From Proteus mirabilis ATCC 29906 (GTDB taxonomy: Bacteria; Pseudomonadota; Gammaproteobacteria; Enterobacterales; Enterobacteriaceae), in NCBI RefSeq assembly GCF_000160755.1, contig NZ_GG668576.1, forward strand, positions 370,800-434,799: DNA of 64,000 nt, given 5' to 3'. How positions within the stretch are numbered: position 1 is the stretch's first letter; the number at the start of each line of letters is the position of its first letter. This document shows positions 20,181 to 30,534 of this stretch, piece by piece. The translations under genes were made by a program, and so were the position numbers. The notes under the pieces are model-generated. The model saw nothing but the letters and a program-made list of their open reading frames with translations, was not told the DNA's origin and made no database searches.

Positions 20181-22778
20181 TTATTTACTTTTTTCAACCC
20201 ATTTGCCATCAATATAAAAGGCTGACCAACCTGTTGCTTTCCCCTCTTTTTCAGAAGAGACATATTGCTGTTTAGTTTTACGACTAAAACGTACTATGGT
20301 TGGATTCCCTTCAGGATCGGTCACCGGTGCTTGTGCTAAGTAGCGCATTTTTTCCGATAATCTATCTTTAAAACGTACTAACTCAGCGACTTTCGGTGCA
20401 CGGGTTTCCCTTGATTTAGGGAACGTATTGGCCGCAAGGAAAATACCCGCCGCGCCATCACGTAACACAAAGTAAGCATCCGATTTTTCACAAGGCAACT
20501 CAGGTAGTGGAACCGGATCTTCTTTTGGTGGTGCAATTTCACCACTCTTTAAGATCTTACGTGTATTTTTACACTCTTCATTGGTGCAACCCATGTACTT
20601 GCCAAAACGCCCCATTTTTAGATGCATTTCAGCGCCACATTTATCACACTCAATCACTGGGCCTTCATAACCTTTTAAGCGGAATTCACCTTCTTCAACT
20701 TCATAACCATCACATGCAGGATTATTACCACAAACATGTAATTTACGATGAGTATCAATAAGATAACTGTCCATTGCCGTACCGCATTTCGGACAACGAC
20801 GACGGGCACGTAATGCATTAGTTTCCGCATCATCTCCTTCCAAGATATTAAGTAATTCATCTTCAGGAATAAGATTTATCGTTTGTTTACAACGCTCTTT
20901 TGGTGGTAAAGCATAGCCCGAGCACCCTAAGAATACCCCTGTCGTCGCTGTTCTAATTCCCATATGACGAGAACAAGTAGGACATTCAATAGAAGTAATA
21001 ACCATAGGGTTAGGTCGCATTCCTCCTTCTTCTGGATCTTTTTCAGCGACTTCTAGTTGCTGACTAAAATCTGTGAAGAATGCATCTAATACCGCTTTCC
21101 AGTTTTCTTGGTTGTTGGCAACATGGTCGAGATGATCTTCCATTTGAGCCGTGAAATCGTAGTTCATCAAATCACTAAAGTTTTCTTCTAAGCGATCGGT
21201 AACAATCTCACCCATTTTTTCTGCATAGAAACGACGGTTTTCAACTTTGACATAACCTCTATCTTGAATGGTAGAGATAATTGAAGCATAAGTTGAAGGT
21301 CGACCAATACCTCGTTTTTCTAGCTCTTTAACTAATGTAGCTTCACTAAAACGCGCTGGTGGCTTAGTAAAGTGTTGCGTTGGCGATAACTCAGCTAACG
21401 CTAATTGCGCCCCGACATCAACCGCTGGTAATGTTTTATCTTCATCTTTACTGCGCATTGCTGGCATGACTTTTGTCCAACCCGCAAAACGTAATGTGCG
21501 ACCTTTAGCGCGTAGTTTATAATCCCCTGATACAACCGTAAGTGTGGTTGAGTCATATTTTGCCGGTGTCATTTGACAGGCGACAAATTGATCCCAAATC
21601 AGTTGATATAAACGCTTCGCGTCGCTATCCATATCTTTTAAAGATTCAGCCGTCACATTGATATCAGAAGGACGAATAGCTTCGTGCGCTTCTTGTGAGT
21701 TCTCTTTACTTGAATAAACATTCGGCTCTTTAGGCAGATATTTTGCACCAAATTTATCGTGAATATAATCACGTGCCATTTGGATTGCATCCTGACTCAG
21801 GTTGGTAGAGTCAGTACGCATATAGGTGATATAACCTGCTTCATAAAGACGTTGAGCCAACATCATGGTCTTTTTCACCCCAAAGCTTAAGCGAGTACTT
21901 GCCGCTTGTTGCAATGTAGAGGTGATCAAAGGGGCACTTGGTTTACTGGATGTTGGTCTATCTTCACGGTTTTTAACGATGAAAGTGGCATTCTGTAACG
22001 CCTTAACCGCCACCTGAGTTTCCTCAGAGGAGACTGGTTTAAAGGCGTTATCTTGATAGTGCGTCACTTCCATACGCAAGGGTTGTTCATCGGGTGTCAG
22101 CAGTGAAGCGTGTAATTGCCAATACTCTTCTGGCACAAATGCTTTAATTTCACGTTCACGCTCGACGAGTAGGCGTACCGCAACTGACTGTACACGCCCC
22201 GCAGATAAACCACGCGCCACTTTTTTCCATAACAGCGGAGAAACCATATAGCCAACCACACGATCCATAAAACGACGTGCTTGTTGCGCGTTAACACGGT
22301 CAATATTCAGCTCACCCGGTGTTTGGAATGCTTGTGTAATGGCATTTTTCGTAATTTCATTAAATACGACACGACTAAATCTATCATCTTCACCGCCGAT
22401 CACTTCGCGTAAATGCCACGCGATAGCTTCTCCTTCGCGGTCAAGGTCCGTTGCGAGATAGATATGATCTGCTTTTTCAGCCAATGCTTTTAGTTCAGCG
22501 ACTACCTTCTCTTTACCCGGCAGAATTTGGTAGTTTGCATGCCAACCATTATAAGGATCGACACCCATACGGCTGACTAAGGCTGATTTCTCATCCTTTT
22601 TAACCTTTTTCACGCCTTTCGTGGCGGATGAGTTTTCGCTCTTCTGGCTGCCAGAACCACTTTTTGGCAAATCACGAATGTGACCCACGCTAGATTTTAC
22701 TACGTAGTCATTGCCAAGATATTTATTGATTGTTTTGGCTTTAGCCGGGGACTCCACGATAACAAGAGCTTTACCCAT
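20181..22778 (-). CDS. topA: DNA topoisomerase I
   Basis: Relaxes negative supercoils. The Toprim domain begins at the N-terminus ([19 protein letters not shown]) and includes the metal-binding [13 protein letters not shown]. The catalytic Tyr lies in [14 protein letters not shown]. The C-terminal part contains three Cys4 zinc fingers, beginning at [22 protein letters not shown] and [11 protein letters not shown]. After these come the basic C-terminal domains. It has 865 residues as in E. coli. A Lys- and Ser-rich insert near residues 40-65 is normal for enterobacteria. Confidence 0.98.
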   Translation of the reverse strand: MGKALVIVESPAKAKTINKYLGNDYVVKSSVGHIRDLPKSGSGSQKSENSSATKGVKKVKKDEKSALVSRMGVDPYNGWHANYQILPGKEKVVAELKALAEKADHIYLATDLDREGEAIAWHLREVIGGEDDRFSRVVFNEITKNAITQAFQTPGELNIDRVNAQQARRFMDRVVGYMVSPLLWKKVARGLSAGRVQSVAVRLLVEREREIKAFVPEEYWQLHASLLTPDEQPLRMEVTHYQDNAFKPVSSEETQVAVKALQNATFIVKNREDRPTSSKPSAPLITSTLQQAASTRLSFGVKKTMMLAQRLYEAGYITYMRTDSTNLSQDAIQMARDYIHDKFGAKYLPKEPNVYSSKENSQEAHEAIRPSDINVTAESLKDMDSDAKRLYQLIWDQFVACQMTPAKYDSTTLTVVSGDYKLRAKGRTLRFAGWTKVMPAMRSKDEDKTLPAVDVGAQLALAELSPTQHFTKPPARFSEATLVKELEKRGIGRPSTYASIISTIQDRGYVKVENRRFYAEKMGEIVTDRLEENFSDLMNYDFTAQMEDHLDHVANNQENWKAVLDAFFTDFSQQLEVAEKDPEEGGMRPNPMVITSIECPTCSRHMGIRTATTGVFLGCSGYALPPKERCKQTINLIPEDELLNILEGDDAETNALRARRRCPKCGTAMDSYLIDTHRKLHVCGNNPACDGYEVEEGEFRLKGYEGPVIECDKCGAEMHLKMGRFGKYMGCTNEECKNTRKILKSGEIAPPKEDPVPLPELPCEKSDAYFVLRDGAAGIFLAANTFPKSRETRAPKVAELVRFKDRLSEKMRYLAQAPVTDPEGNPTIVRFSRKTKQQYVSSEKEGKATGWSAFYIDGKWVEKSK

Positions 22779-23080
22779 AATTACCTTTACCTAATTAAAC
22801 TTTGTCATGACGGTATTGTTTAATACCCTCAGCTCAGAAAACTTTTGAAATCTCTTTTTATATTGCGTTAGTTTTGCAATATATCAACCTGTTTTTATTC
22901 AAAGCTTTTGTTTAAACGCAAAACACGTTACTTTTTTTGAGGTATTTTAATCACCTCATCACTGATTCAGGTCTAAAACATAGCGATGTCTATGTATATA
23001 GAGTAGCTAAGCTTTTAAAAATGCCACACTCTACCTGATAAAAAGCGAGGCGCAACAAATTATTTTTCTAAGGAGCATAA
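22779..23080. other. Divergent intergenic region topA/yciN
   Basis: About 300 bases holding the promoters of topA (leftward) and yciN (rightward). A small hairpin GAGGT/ACCTC lies near 22938-22957. No hexamers are clear enough to call. Confidence 0.45.
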
Positions 23081-23332
23081 ATGATGTCGACACAAACTAC
23101 ACCTATTTCCGCAGAGATGCTACTTGAAAAAGCGAATAAAATCATACGTGAACATGAAGACTATTTACAAGGTATGTACGCAGATTCTGTTGAACAAAAA
23201 GGCAATGTACTGGTATTTAAAGGCGAATTTTTTTTAGATGAACAGGGTTTACCCACGGCTAAAAGTACCGCTGCATTCAATATGTTTAAACATTTAGCAC
23301 ATGTGTTATCTGAAAAATACCATCTAGCGTGA
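23081..23332 (+). CDS. yciN: YciN family small protein
   Basis: 83 residues, clear homologue of E. coli Yci[13 protein letters not shown] near the N-terminus and [30 protein letters not shown]-type sequence at the C-terminus are nearly identical. The function is unsettled. AAGGAG at 23070-23075 precedes two adjacent ATGs at 23081 and 23084; either could be used. It is divergent from topA, as in E. coli. Confidence 0.93.
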   Translation: MMSTQTTPISAEMLLEKANKIIREHEDYLQGMYADSVEQKGNVLVFKGEFFLDEQGLPTAKSTAAFNMFKHLAHVLSEKYHLA

Positions 23333-23534
23333 TGATGTTTGCTGACTATTTTGGCACTTATTGCCAAGAAATCGGTTATTAACTATCAATATAAGATATA
23401 GAGAAGATTTTCAGAGCCTATCAATTCAATATGTAATATCAATTATATTTATTTTCTCTTTATCGCTATATTGAGTCTTCCTAGAAAGAGGAAATATTGC
23501 CCGATTGTTGTTAAAAATTATCAATTATTTTTAT
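23333..23534 (+). other. Long yciN 3' region
   Basis: About 200 bases between the yciN stop and the first terminator, with no ORF. A hairpin TTGGCA/TGCCAA lies near 23350-23366. It could be a long 3' untranslated region or hide a 3'-derived small RNA, but no family is recognised. Confidence 0.35.
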
Positions 23535-23562
23535 GCCAGTGTGTACCTCACTGGCTTTTTTT
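23535..23562 (+). terminator. Strong rho-independent terminator downstream of yciN
   Basis: GCCAGTG (23535-23541) pairs with CACTGGC (23549-23555), followed by seven T residues. It lies about 200 bases after the yciN stop. Confidence 0.88.
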
Positions 23563-23586
23563 ATTCGAAAAACGCTGAATAAATAA

Positions 23587-23633
23587 TAAAAAAATAGCGA
23601 TACTCAGCTTACATCTAACTGCTGAATATCGCT
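23587..23633 (-). terminator. Rho-independent terminator of sohB
   Basis: On the minus strand a 14-bp stem (23633-23620 with 23607-23594, one G-U pair) is followed by seven T residues. It lies about 30 bases past the sohB stop. Confidence 0.9.
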
Positions 23634-23664
23634 AATTTGATAGCAACACGTTATTTGATAATGC

Positions 23665-24711
23665 TTATAACAGTGGGTTTTTACCCCTTTGTAGCCAACG
23701 CATCATTAATTTATCCACGCTTTCCATTGCGCCACCAGTGACTCGTTCTACCATTTTTTTCTTCAGGATATATTGAACGGATAATACTTCAAAATCATTA
23801 ATACGACTGATGAGCCAATCATCGCTGACCCCCACTTCATCAATCAGTCCTTTATCTACAGCATCCGTTCCATACCAATACTCACCAGTTGCAACACTAT
23901 CGATATCTAATTCAGGGCGATATTTATGCACAAAAGATTTAAACAACAGATGGGTTTCATTAAGATCTTGTTTAAATTTCTCACGACCTTCATCCGTATT
24001 TTCCCCTAATAGGGTTAACGTGCGTTTATATTCACCGGCAGTATGTAACTCAACATCAATGTCATTTTTCTTTAATAAACGATGAATATTGGGTATTTGA
24101 GCGACCACACCGATAGAGCCGATAATCGCAAAAGGTGCCGCAACAATTTTATCAGCGACACAGGCCATCATATAACCCCCACTGGCGGCGACTTTATCGA
24201 CCACTGCAGTTAATTTGATCCCTTTATCTTTTAAACGAGTTAACTGGGCTGCTGCTAGGCCATAACCGTGAACCATACCGCCAGGACTTTCAAGACGAAG
24301 CAGTACTTCATCACCCGCTTGTGCCACAGAGAGGATAGCGCTTATCTCTTCACGTAATGCACCAACTTCATGGGCATCCATGCTACCTTTAAAATCAATA
24401 ACATATAAACAAGGTTTAACAACGCCTTTGCGCCCTTCTTTAGCATTGTTTTTACTCAGTTTTTGCTCTTTCTTTTGTTGTTTTTTAAACGCTTTATGCC
24501 ACACTTTTAATTCAGCCTCATCCATTTTGGCTTGTTGCATAACACGTTGTTTATCGTGGTAAGACTCAGCAAGATCAGTCACCTTTAATGTGCCTTTTCG
24601 ATGTTGCTTTTTACTACCGATAACCACAAAAAACGAAACAATAGCAATAATAGCGACAACAACTGTCGCAATCTCAGCTAAAAACAGTCCATATTGTAAA
24701 ATATACTCCAC
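23665..24711 (-). CDS. sohB: Probable protease SohB (S49 family)
   Basis: Inner-membrane serine peptidase related to signal peptide peptidase. One N-terminal membrane helix (about residues 8-30) and a basic, coiled-coil-like linker precede the ClpP-like fold. LRLESPGGMVHGYGLAAAQL and AASGGYMMACVADKIVAAP hold the expected Ser of the Ser-Lys active site. It has 348 residues, equal to the family. It is divergent from yciK with about 210 bases between, as in E. coli. Confidence 0.95.
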   Translation of the reverse strand: MEYILQYGLFLAEIATVVVAIIAIVSFFVVIGSKKQHRKGTLKVTDLAESYHDKQRVMQQAKMDEAELKVWHKAFKKQQKKEQKLSKNNAKEGRKGVVKPCLYVIDFKGSMDAHEVGALREEISAILSVAQAGDEVLLRLESPGGMVHGYGLAAAQLTRLKDKGIKLTAVVDKVAASGGYMMACVADKIVAAPFAIIGSIGVVAQIPNIHRLLKKNDIDVELHTAGEYKRTLTLLGENTDEGREKFKQDLNETHLLFKSFVHKYRPELDIDSVATGEYWYGTDAVDKGLIDEVGVSDDWLISRINDFEVLSVQYILKKKMVERVTGGAMESVDKLMMRWLQRGKNPLL

Positions 24712-24921
24712 AAAGGCCTCTTTTAAGGTTAATAAAACACAGTGAAATCATAGCACCTAGTTTAACGAAATTTTACGCTGATGCCAGTAACAAAGGCGCC
24801 ATTCTGGCAGTTATTATCTGTATCACTAGCCGTTAATCACTTTAAAAATGAGTCGCTAAACTGGTTCTTAAGCACATAAGACGTTACACTTTATTTATTT
24901 TTCAATAAACAGGATATTAAT

Positions 24922-25686
24922 ATGTTGCAATATCAACCCGATCATACTGTATTAAGAGATAAAATAATTCTAGTAACGGGGGCTGGTGATGGCATAGGTA
25001 AAGAAGCTGCTCTCACATATGCTCGCTATGGTGCGACATTAATCTTGTTAGGACGTACCTTATCTAAGCTTGAAGATGTACAAAATGAGATTATCACTTC
25101 AGGCGGGCAACAACCGATGCTTTACCCTTTAGATCTACTCACCGCGAGCGAGAACGATTATCAGGAATTTGCTGATACTATCGTAAAACGTTTTCCTCAT
25201 TTGGACGGTGTATTACAAAATGCCGGCCTACTCGGTGTCGTTGAGCCGATAATTAACCAACCAAGTACACTTTGGCATGATGTGATGCAAGTCAACGTTA
25301 ATGCAACCTTTATGTTGACTAAAGCCTTAATCCCCCTAATGCTTAAGGCGCCTCATGCAAGCCTTATTTTGACAACCTCCAGTGTTGGTCGCCAAGGCCG
25401 TTATGGTTGGGGGGCTTATTCTGTCTCTAAATTTGCCACAGAAGGCTTAATGCAAGTGTTACATGAAGAATATAAAGACAGTAGCTTGCGTATTAACTGC
25501 ATCAATCCGGGTGGAACACGCACCAGTATGCGAGCAAGTGCCTTCCCCGATGAAAATGCACAAAAACTTAAAACGCCAAAAGATCTAATGCCGTTATATC
25601 TCTATCTAATGAGTGATGACAGCATTGAAGTGAGTGGTCAATCTTTAGATGCACAACCCGATCGTAAAGCCGGACCTGCTGAATAA
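24922..25686 (+). CDS. yciK: YciK, short-chain dehydrogenase/reductase family
   Basis: NAD(P)-dependent oxidoreductase of unknown substrate. The Rossmann fingerprint TGAGDGIG lies near residues 20-27, NAG in LQNAGLLG, and the catalytic Ser and Y-x-x-x-K in SVGRQGRYGWGAYSVSKFA. It has 254 residues, close to E. coli YciK (252). The ATG follows AGGATATTA, an acceptable site. It ends 23 bases before btuR, with which it forms an operon as in E. coli. Confidence 0.95.
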   Translation: MLQYQPDHTVLRDKIILVTGAGDGIGKEAALTYARYGATLILLGRTLSKLEDVQNEIITSGGQQPMLYPLDLLTASENDYQEFADTIVKRFPHLDGVLQNAGLLGVVEPIINQPSTLWHDVMQVNVNATFMLTKALIPLMLKAPHASLILTTSSVGRQGRYGWGAYSVSKFATEGLMQVLHEEYKDSSLRINCINPGGTRTSMRASAFPDENAQKLKTPKDLMPLYLYLMSDDSIEVSGQSLDAQPDRKAGPAE

Positions 25687-25709
25687 CTTGAGAATATAAG
25701 GTTTATCCT

Positions 25710-26300
25710 ATGAGTGATGCACAACACCAACAGCGCCAACAACGTTTGAAAGAAAAAGTTGATGCCCGAATTGCGCAGGCGCAACGCGAACAAGGCATTT
25801 TGATGATTTTTACTGGTAATGGTAAAGGGAAAACCACCGCCGCCATGGGAACCGCTACACGTGCGGTTGGTCATCATAAAAAAGTCGGTGTTGTGCAATT
25901 TATTAAAGGGACATGGGAAAATGGAGAACGTAATCTTTTAGAACAAGCCGGCGTTCCCTTCTATGTTATGGAAACCGGTTTTACATGGGAAACTCAAGAT
26001 AAAGCTGCCGATACACAAGCCTGTTTAAATACTTGGCAATATGCACTGCAATTACTCAATTCACCTGACTATGATTTAGTTGTGTTAGATGAACTTACTT
26101 ATATGATCAGTTTTCATTATCTACCACTTGAAGATGTGGTTGCGGCTATTACTTCTCGTCCTGATCATCAAAGTGTTATTATTACAGGACGAGGCTGTCA
26201 TAGACAATTAATAGAATTAGCAGACACCGTTACGGAAATGCGTCCTATTAAGCATGCGTTTGACAGTGGTATCAAAGCACAAAAAGGAATTGATTGGTAA
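25710..26300 (+). CDS. btuR: Corrinoid adenosyltransferase
   Basis: Transfers the adenosyl group of ATP to cob(I)alamin to make adenosylcobalamin (BtuR/CobO/CobA type). An N-terminal helix precedes the P-loop GNGKGKTTAAMG (residues 36-47). The family block VQFIKGTWENGERNLL and VVLDELTYMI follow. It has 196 residues, the normal size. It sits immediately downstream of yciK. No terminator is convincing after it. Confidence 0.96.
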   Translation: MSDAQHQQRQQRLKEKVDARIAQAQREQGILMIFTGNGKGKTTAAMGTATRAVGHHKKVGVVQFIKGTWENGERNLLEQAGVPFYVMETGFTWETQDKAADTQACLNTWQYALQLLNSPDYDLVVLDELTYMISFHYLPLEDVVAAITSRPDHQSVIITGRGCHRQLIELADTVTEMRPIKHAFDSGIKAQKGIDW

Positions 26301-26352
26301 AATAAACGCGTATAATAAACTCGTATTATGTGTTCAGATTGCCGTAATATAT

Positions 26353-27300
26353 TTATATCAATACAGGTTCACCTAATATACCTGCACCAAATATTCTTCC
26401 GGTCTCTTTTATTAATTGAAAGTAGGCTTCTTTATCATCCAGTATATCATTTTGTATTTGTTGGCTATAAATCCATGCCATAGACATGATATGCAGATGA
26501 TAAATATTATAAAGCTCTTGTTTCTTATCAGGATCACGAGACGCTAAATACGAGTAAACTATTTCATAAATAGTATTAGCTTCTTGGACTAATTCTTTAT
26601 TATTAAAATTTATTTCACTCAGTGTAGGATTAAAATCCTCAGTACGTGTATCTTTTTCATTTATCCAACTAAACTGTTCTTTCTTAGCTTGTTTGGTTAA
26701 TAAATCGTGATTATTATCGAAATGAATACCATAAGGATATTTGGCTAAAAACGTTTGAAACTCCTCTTGAGAGAAGCATTTAGTCAATACATTGCCTACC
26801 CCAGAATTCTTCCAATCTGGTAAATAAGGAGGAATAGGCTCATTTAATGGAATGTCACAACGAAAGATATTGTTGTCGATAAACACAGCATCTGTGCTAT
26901 TAATGGCACCATGTATTAATTGTCCATTGATCCAAACAGAGTGCGTATCTAAATAAAAGTGTTCTTTATTTTCTTCTGAAGTAAACACGGAAGTAAAGCT
27001 ATAGTATATTTCCTGAGAGGGATTAATAATCCCCCCATTATTTCCAGGGTAAACCATAAATACTTTCTTTTCACCTGAGTTTGATTCTAATATATGCTCT
27101 CCATTGGTTAATGTTATTTTTTTTACCTCACCTTTATTAATCGAAAAATGATTAGTATCAATTTTAAATTGTAACGGCACATTGTTATTGTTACTGATAT
27201 AAAAAATGCCTGTTTGTGTTGTCGATGTTGTTGCCTCATCACAGCCTAAACTAAGAAAGTTCATACACAACACTGTTGTTAAATAAATATAACGATGCAT
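26353..27300 (-). CDS. Unrecognised exported protein or lipoprotein, 315 residues
   Basis: Family not recognised. A hydrophobic N-terminus ends in FLSLGC near residue 20; the Cys suggests a lipoprotein although Ser at -3 is not ideal. The following region is beta-rich and Asn/Thr-rich, and the last third (from about residue 230) is helical. It lies between btuR and rluB, convergent with btuR and in the direction of rluB, and has no counterpart in E. coli. Composition is more AT-rich than its neighbours, so recent acquisition is likely. Confidence 0.65.
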   Translation of the reverse strand: MHRYIYLTTVLCMNFLSLGCDEATTSTTQTGIFYISNNNNVPLQFKIDTNHFSINKGEVKKITLTNGEHILESNSGEKKVFMVYPGNNGGIINPSQEIYYSFTSVFTSEENKEHFYLDTHSVWINGQLIHGAINSTDAVFIDNNIFRCDIPLNEPIPPYLPDWKNSGVGNVLTKCFSQEEFQTFLAKYPYGIHFDNNHDLLTKQAKKEQFSWINEKDTRTEDFNPTLSEINFNNKELVQEANTIYEIVYSYLASRDPDKKQELYNIYHLHIMSMAWIYSQQIQNDILDDKEAYFQLIKETGRIFGAGILGEPVLI

Positions 27301-27416
27301 ATTATCGCGTATACCTTATCGTAATAAATACAAATAAAATATTAATATGATAGAAACAGCTTATCATCGTATTAATATAAGCATCATAGTTTTATTTATT
27401 ATAAAAATAAAGCTAT

Positions 27417-27452
27417 CAAAAAAAGAAGTCTGCTAAAAATTAGCAGACTTCT
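27417..27452 (-). terminator. Strong terminator of rluB
   Basis: A 13-bp perfect stem (27452-27440 with 27436-27424, loop of three) is followed on the minus strand by a run of T residues. It lies 45 bases past the rluB stop and separates it from the unknown gene at 26353-27300. Confidence 0.92.
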
Positions 27453-27497
27453 GTATCTAACTGAAAATTTAATTTGAATTTATCAATAATTATTCGT

Positions 27498-28424
27498 TTA
27501 TTTGCTTTTACTTCCCGCTGATTGGCGGCGGCTTGAGGCACGCTTAGCCGGTGAAGTTGAAGTACGCGCAGAAATTTTGGTATGGCGTTTCACCGCCCGA
27601 CGAATTTGATTTGCTTTAATTCGACGCTGATCTTTTTCGACAGCCACTTTGGTTACTGTCTCATCGTTTAGTTCCACCAGCTGGCGTAAATAGTTAATTT
27701 GATTTAAGCCTAGCTCAACCCATCCGCCACGTGGAAGTCCTTTAGGCAAATCAATATCACCATAACGAACACGAATAAGGCGACTAACCTGCACACCTAC
27801 CGCTTCCCACATACGACGGACTTCTCGATTGCGTCCTTCCGTTAGCGATACATTGTACCATTGGTTAATGCCTTCACCGCCGCGATAAGAAACTGAACGG
27901 AATGATGCCGGCCCATCTTCTAATTGTACCCCACGAGTCAATTGACGAATTTTTGCATCATCAATTTCACCAAAAACACGTACCGCATATTCACGCTCAA
28001 CTTCACGACTTGGGTGCATTAAGCGATTGGCTAACTCACCATCAGTGGTAAAGAGTAATAAACCACTGGTGTTAACATCAAGACGACCAACGGCTATCCA
28101 ACGCGCACTATTTAAACGCGGAAGACGTTGGAATACGGTCGGTCTGCCCTGTGGATCACTACGTGTACATAGCTCACCTTCTGGCTTGTAATAAGCTAAC
28201 ACTCGACAAACATCTTTTTGTGCTTCGCGAATACTTAATATACGACCATCTAAACGGATTTTGGCTGTAGAATTGGCATCAATACGATCGCCTAATTTTG
28301 CCTTCACGCCATCAATACTGATACGGCCTTCTTGAAGATAGCCTTCAATCTCACGTCGAGAACCATGACCAGAACGAGCAAGAATTTTTTGTAATTTTTC
28401 AGTACGTTGCGATTTATCGCTCAT
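27498..28424 (-). CDS. rluB: 23S rRNA pseudouridine(2605) synthase
   Basis: Modifies U2605 of 23S rRNA. An N-terminal S4 RNA-binding domain ([20 protein letters not shown]) is followed by the RsuA-type catalytic domain. The active-site Asp lies in [19 protein letters not shown], with [10 protein letters not shown] further on. A basic, low-complexity tail rich in Arg, Ser and Lys (about residues 265-308) is longer than in E. coli (291 residues total). GAGG upstream supports the ATG at 28424. Confidence 0.95.
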   Translation of the reverse strand: MSDKSQRTEKLQKILARSGHGSRREIEGYLQEGRISIDGVKAKLGDRIDANSTAKIRLDGRILSIREAQKDVCRVLAYYKPEGELCTRSDPQGRPTVFQRLPRLNSARWIAVGRLDVNTSGLLLFTTDGELANRLMHPSREVEREYAVRVFGEIDDAKIRQLTRGVQLEDGPASFRSVSYRGGEGINQWYNVSLTEGRNREVRRMWEAVGVQVSRLIRVRYGDIDLPKGLPRGGWVELGLNQINYLRQLVELNDETVTKVAVEKDQRRIKANQIRRAVKRHTKISARTSTSPAKRASSRRQSAGSKSK

Positions 28425-28790
28425 GAAACAACCTCATGTGTCGCCTTCACAGGCGTCATAAAATAAATTAGTTTTAAAATCAATCAGGTAAAAAATAACC
28501 CATGTTTATTAAACTGTTTAACAAACACAGGTCTATTGATTCAGGGATAAGCCATGCCAAAGTGACAATAAAATGAGCATGACAAATAAAATCGTGTTGA
28601 TAAAATAACGCCTTAGGCTTCCATCGTTACTATGCCGTTTACTTCAAAAACAGCTTTCTTGATGTCACTAACCACAAGATGCACCCAATGGCTTTATCGC
28701 AGTGCGTAAATTTAACACAAGCAATAAATCTCTTCACCTTTTATCTCACTATAATAAGTCCCCTATGATGCATTTACCAAATTTAAAAGG
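28425..28790. other. Intergenic region between yciO and rluB
   Basis: About 365 bases. A hairpin CGCCT/AGGCG lies at 28443-28456 in the presumed rluB leader. No ORF is seen. E. coli has yciQ in this interval, which is absent here. Confidence 0.5.
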
Positions 28791-29411
28791 TTATTGAAAA
28801 GGCGTAATATCGCCCATTCCTTCACGGACAATAACGGGGCTATCTTCTGTTAAATCAATCACCGTGGTTGGCTTTTGCCCCAAGTAACCGCCGTGGATCA
28901 CTAAATCAACCTGTTTACCCAATAAGTCATTAATCTCTTCCGGATCTGACTCTGCAAAATCATTACCCGGTAATATTAAGCTGGTAGACATTAATGGCTC
29001 ACCGATATTTTCTAATAATGCCAGCGCAATAGGATTAGAAGGTACACGTAAACCAATTGTTTTACGTTTATCATTCATTAAACGCTTAGGTACATCTTTG
29101 GTGGCTTTTAAAATAAAGGTGTAGTTACCAGGCGTATTATTTTTAATTAAACGGAAAACAACATTATCAACATAGGCATAAGTGGCAATTTCTGATAAAT
29201 CTCGACACATTAGAGTGAAATTATGATGTTTATCGAGTTGGCGAATTCGACAAATACGCGTCATCGCATCTTTATTATCCAAACAACAACCTATCGCATA
29301 GCCTGAATCTGTTGGATAAATTACCACTCCGCCTTTGCGTAAAACATCCGCACTTTGTTCAATTAAACGAGCCTGCGGATTATCAGGGTGAATGTAAAAA
29401 AGTTGGCTCAT
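28791..29411 (-). CDS. yciO: YciO, Sua5/YrdC family protein
   Basis: Member of the YrdC/Sua5 fold that makes threonylcarbamoyl-adenylate for tRNA; YciO itself is the paralogue, with weak or uncertain activity. KGGVVIYPTDSGYAIGC near the N-terminus, the nucleotide-binding KRKTIGLRVP and the C-terminal PTTVIDLTEDSPVIVREG are visible. It has 206 residues as in E. coli. It starts 24 bases after the end of rnm and is probably co-transcribed with it. Confidence 0.95.
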   Translation of the reverse strand: MSQLFYIHPDNPQARLIEQSADVLRKGGVVIYPTDSGYAIGCCLDNKDAMTRICRIRQLDKHHNFTLMCRDLSEIATYAYVDNVVFRLIKNNTPGNYTFILKATKDVPKRLMNDKRKTIGLRVPSNPIALALLENIGEPLMSTSLILPGNDFAESDPEEINDLLGKQVDLVIHGGYLGQKPTTVIDLTEDSPVIVREGMGDITPFQ

Positions 29412-29435
29412 ATATCCCTCAACGACTTTTTGATG

Positions 29436-30296
29436 TTATCCCTGCCATAATGTCCATACAGGTTCAACATTAGCGGGTAACCATAAATTACGTCCTAGCT
29501 CTATCCACGAGCAAGGGCGATGAAAATCAGAACCTAACGAAGCTTTAAGATCATAAGCTTGTGCTAAAGCTGCGTGTTGTTCTCGCTCTTGTGGTGGTTG
29601 TTGGCATTGTGCCACTTCTATAGCATCACCACCTTGTTGTTTAAAATAAAGCACTAATCGCTTTAACCATTTAGAGGATAGACCATAGCGACCAGGATGT
29701 GCCAATACCGCAACTCCGCCTGCTTGATGAATAGCCGTGACAGCGTCACCAATTGAGCACCATTGTGGCGGTACATAACCTGTTTTTCCTTTTGCTAAAT
29801 AGCGTTTAAATACTTTATTGACCGATGCCACATGCCCTTCATTAACCAAAAAACGCGCAAAGTGTCCTCGTGTCACTTGCCCGCCTTTCGCTAGGGCACT
29901 TGCCCCTTCCCATGCCCCAGCAATACCCGCTTTAGCTAAACGTTCGCCGATCATTTTAGCGCGAGTTTCACGGCATTGACTCTGTTTTGCTAGGCATGTC
30001 GTCATAGCTTGGTGTTCGATATCAATCTGTAATCCAACAATATGGATTTCTATATTCTCCCACAAAGTCGATATCTCGACACCTGATATCAAAGTTAAAG
30101 GTAAACTTTTTTCTGCAATATAATTTTTGGCAGGTTGGATAGCAGCAGTAGTATCGTGATCGGTTATCGCTAATACCGTAATTTGTTTTTCAATGGCTCT
30201 ATCGATTAATTCATCAGGTGAGAGCTCGCCATCTGATGCAGTAGTATGGCTATGCAGATCATAAATCACGCGTAAATCAGATAGCAATTCAGTCAT
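29436..30296 (-). CDS. rnm: RNase AM, PHP-domain 5'-3' exoribonuclease
   Basis: PHP-family phosphoesterase (formerly yciV or trpH) that in E. coli trims the 5' ends of rRNAs. The metal-binding motifs are visible: YDLHSHTTASDGELSP and AITDHDTT at the N-terminus, AVLAHPGRYG in the middle and SLGSDFHRP near the end. It has 286 residues, the normal length. It is divergent from the trp operon, with the trp promoter in the gap. Confidence 0.95.
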   Translation of the reverse strand: MTELLSDLRVIYDLHSHTTASDGELSPDELIDRAIEKQITVLAITDHDTTAAIQPAKNYIAEKSLPLTLISGVEISTLWENIEIHIVGLQIDIEHQAMTTCLAKQSQCRETRAKMIGERLAKAGIAGAWEGASALAKGGQVTRGHFARFLVNEGHVASVNKVFKRYLAKGKTGYVPPQWCSIGDAVTAIHQAGGVAVLAHPGRYGLSSKWLKRLVLYFKQQGGDAIEVAQCQQPPQEREQHAALAQAYDLKASLGSDFHRPCSWIELGRNLWLPANVEPVWTLWQG

Positions 30297-30356
30297 TCCT
30301 TCTCCCTGTTTATCCTCAGTGATACAACGAATTTTTAAGAGTATGCCATAAAGTAC

Positions 30357-30390
30357 TTGACGAACCTAATATAATCCAGTTTACTAGTAC
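30357..30390 (+). promoter_or_regulatory. trp promoter with overlapping TrpR operator
   Basis: -35 TTGACG at 30357-30362, a 17-base spacer, and -10 TTTACT at 30380-30385. The segment around the -10, CAGTTTACTAGTAC, closely matches the E. coli operator core CTAGTTAACTAGTAC: the right half-site is intact and the left one degenerate. The layout, with the operator covering the -10, is that of the E. coli trp promoter. TrpR-tryptophan repression is therefore expected. Confidence 0.85.
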
Positions 30391-30445
30391 ACAACATGAG
30401 CTAGTCTATTAAATATAAACTTATCATCCGCTGTAAGGAGATCTT

Positions 30446-30508
30446 ATGAATATCAATCAACGTCTTATTGCTCTGTGGTGGCGCAAAACTCTTTTATGGG
30501 CGGTTTGA
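30446..30508 (+). CDS. trpL: trp operon leader peptide
   Basis: A 20-codon ORF, MNINQRLIALWWRKTLLWAV, preceded by AAGGAG. It contains tandem Trp codons at 11-12 and a third at 18. Ribosome stalling at these codons when charged tRNA-Trp is scarce would favour the antiterminator, in which GGCGGTTT at 30498-30505 can pair with the left arm of the attenuator stem. It is too short for a routine ORF search. Confidence 0.93.
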   Translation: MNINQRLIALWWRKTLLWAV

Positions 30509-30534
30509 TCTCCTGCTTAGCATCAGTGATATCT

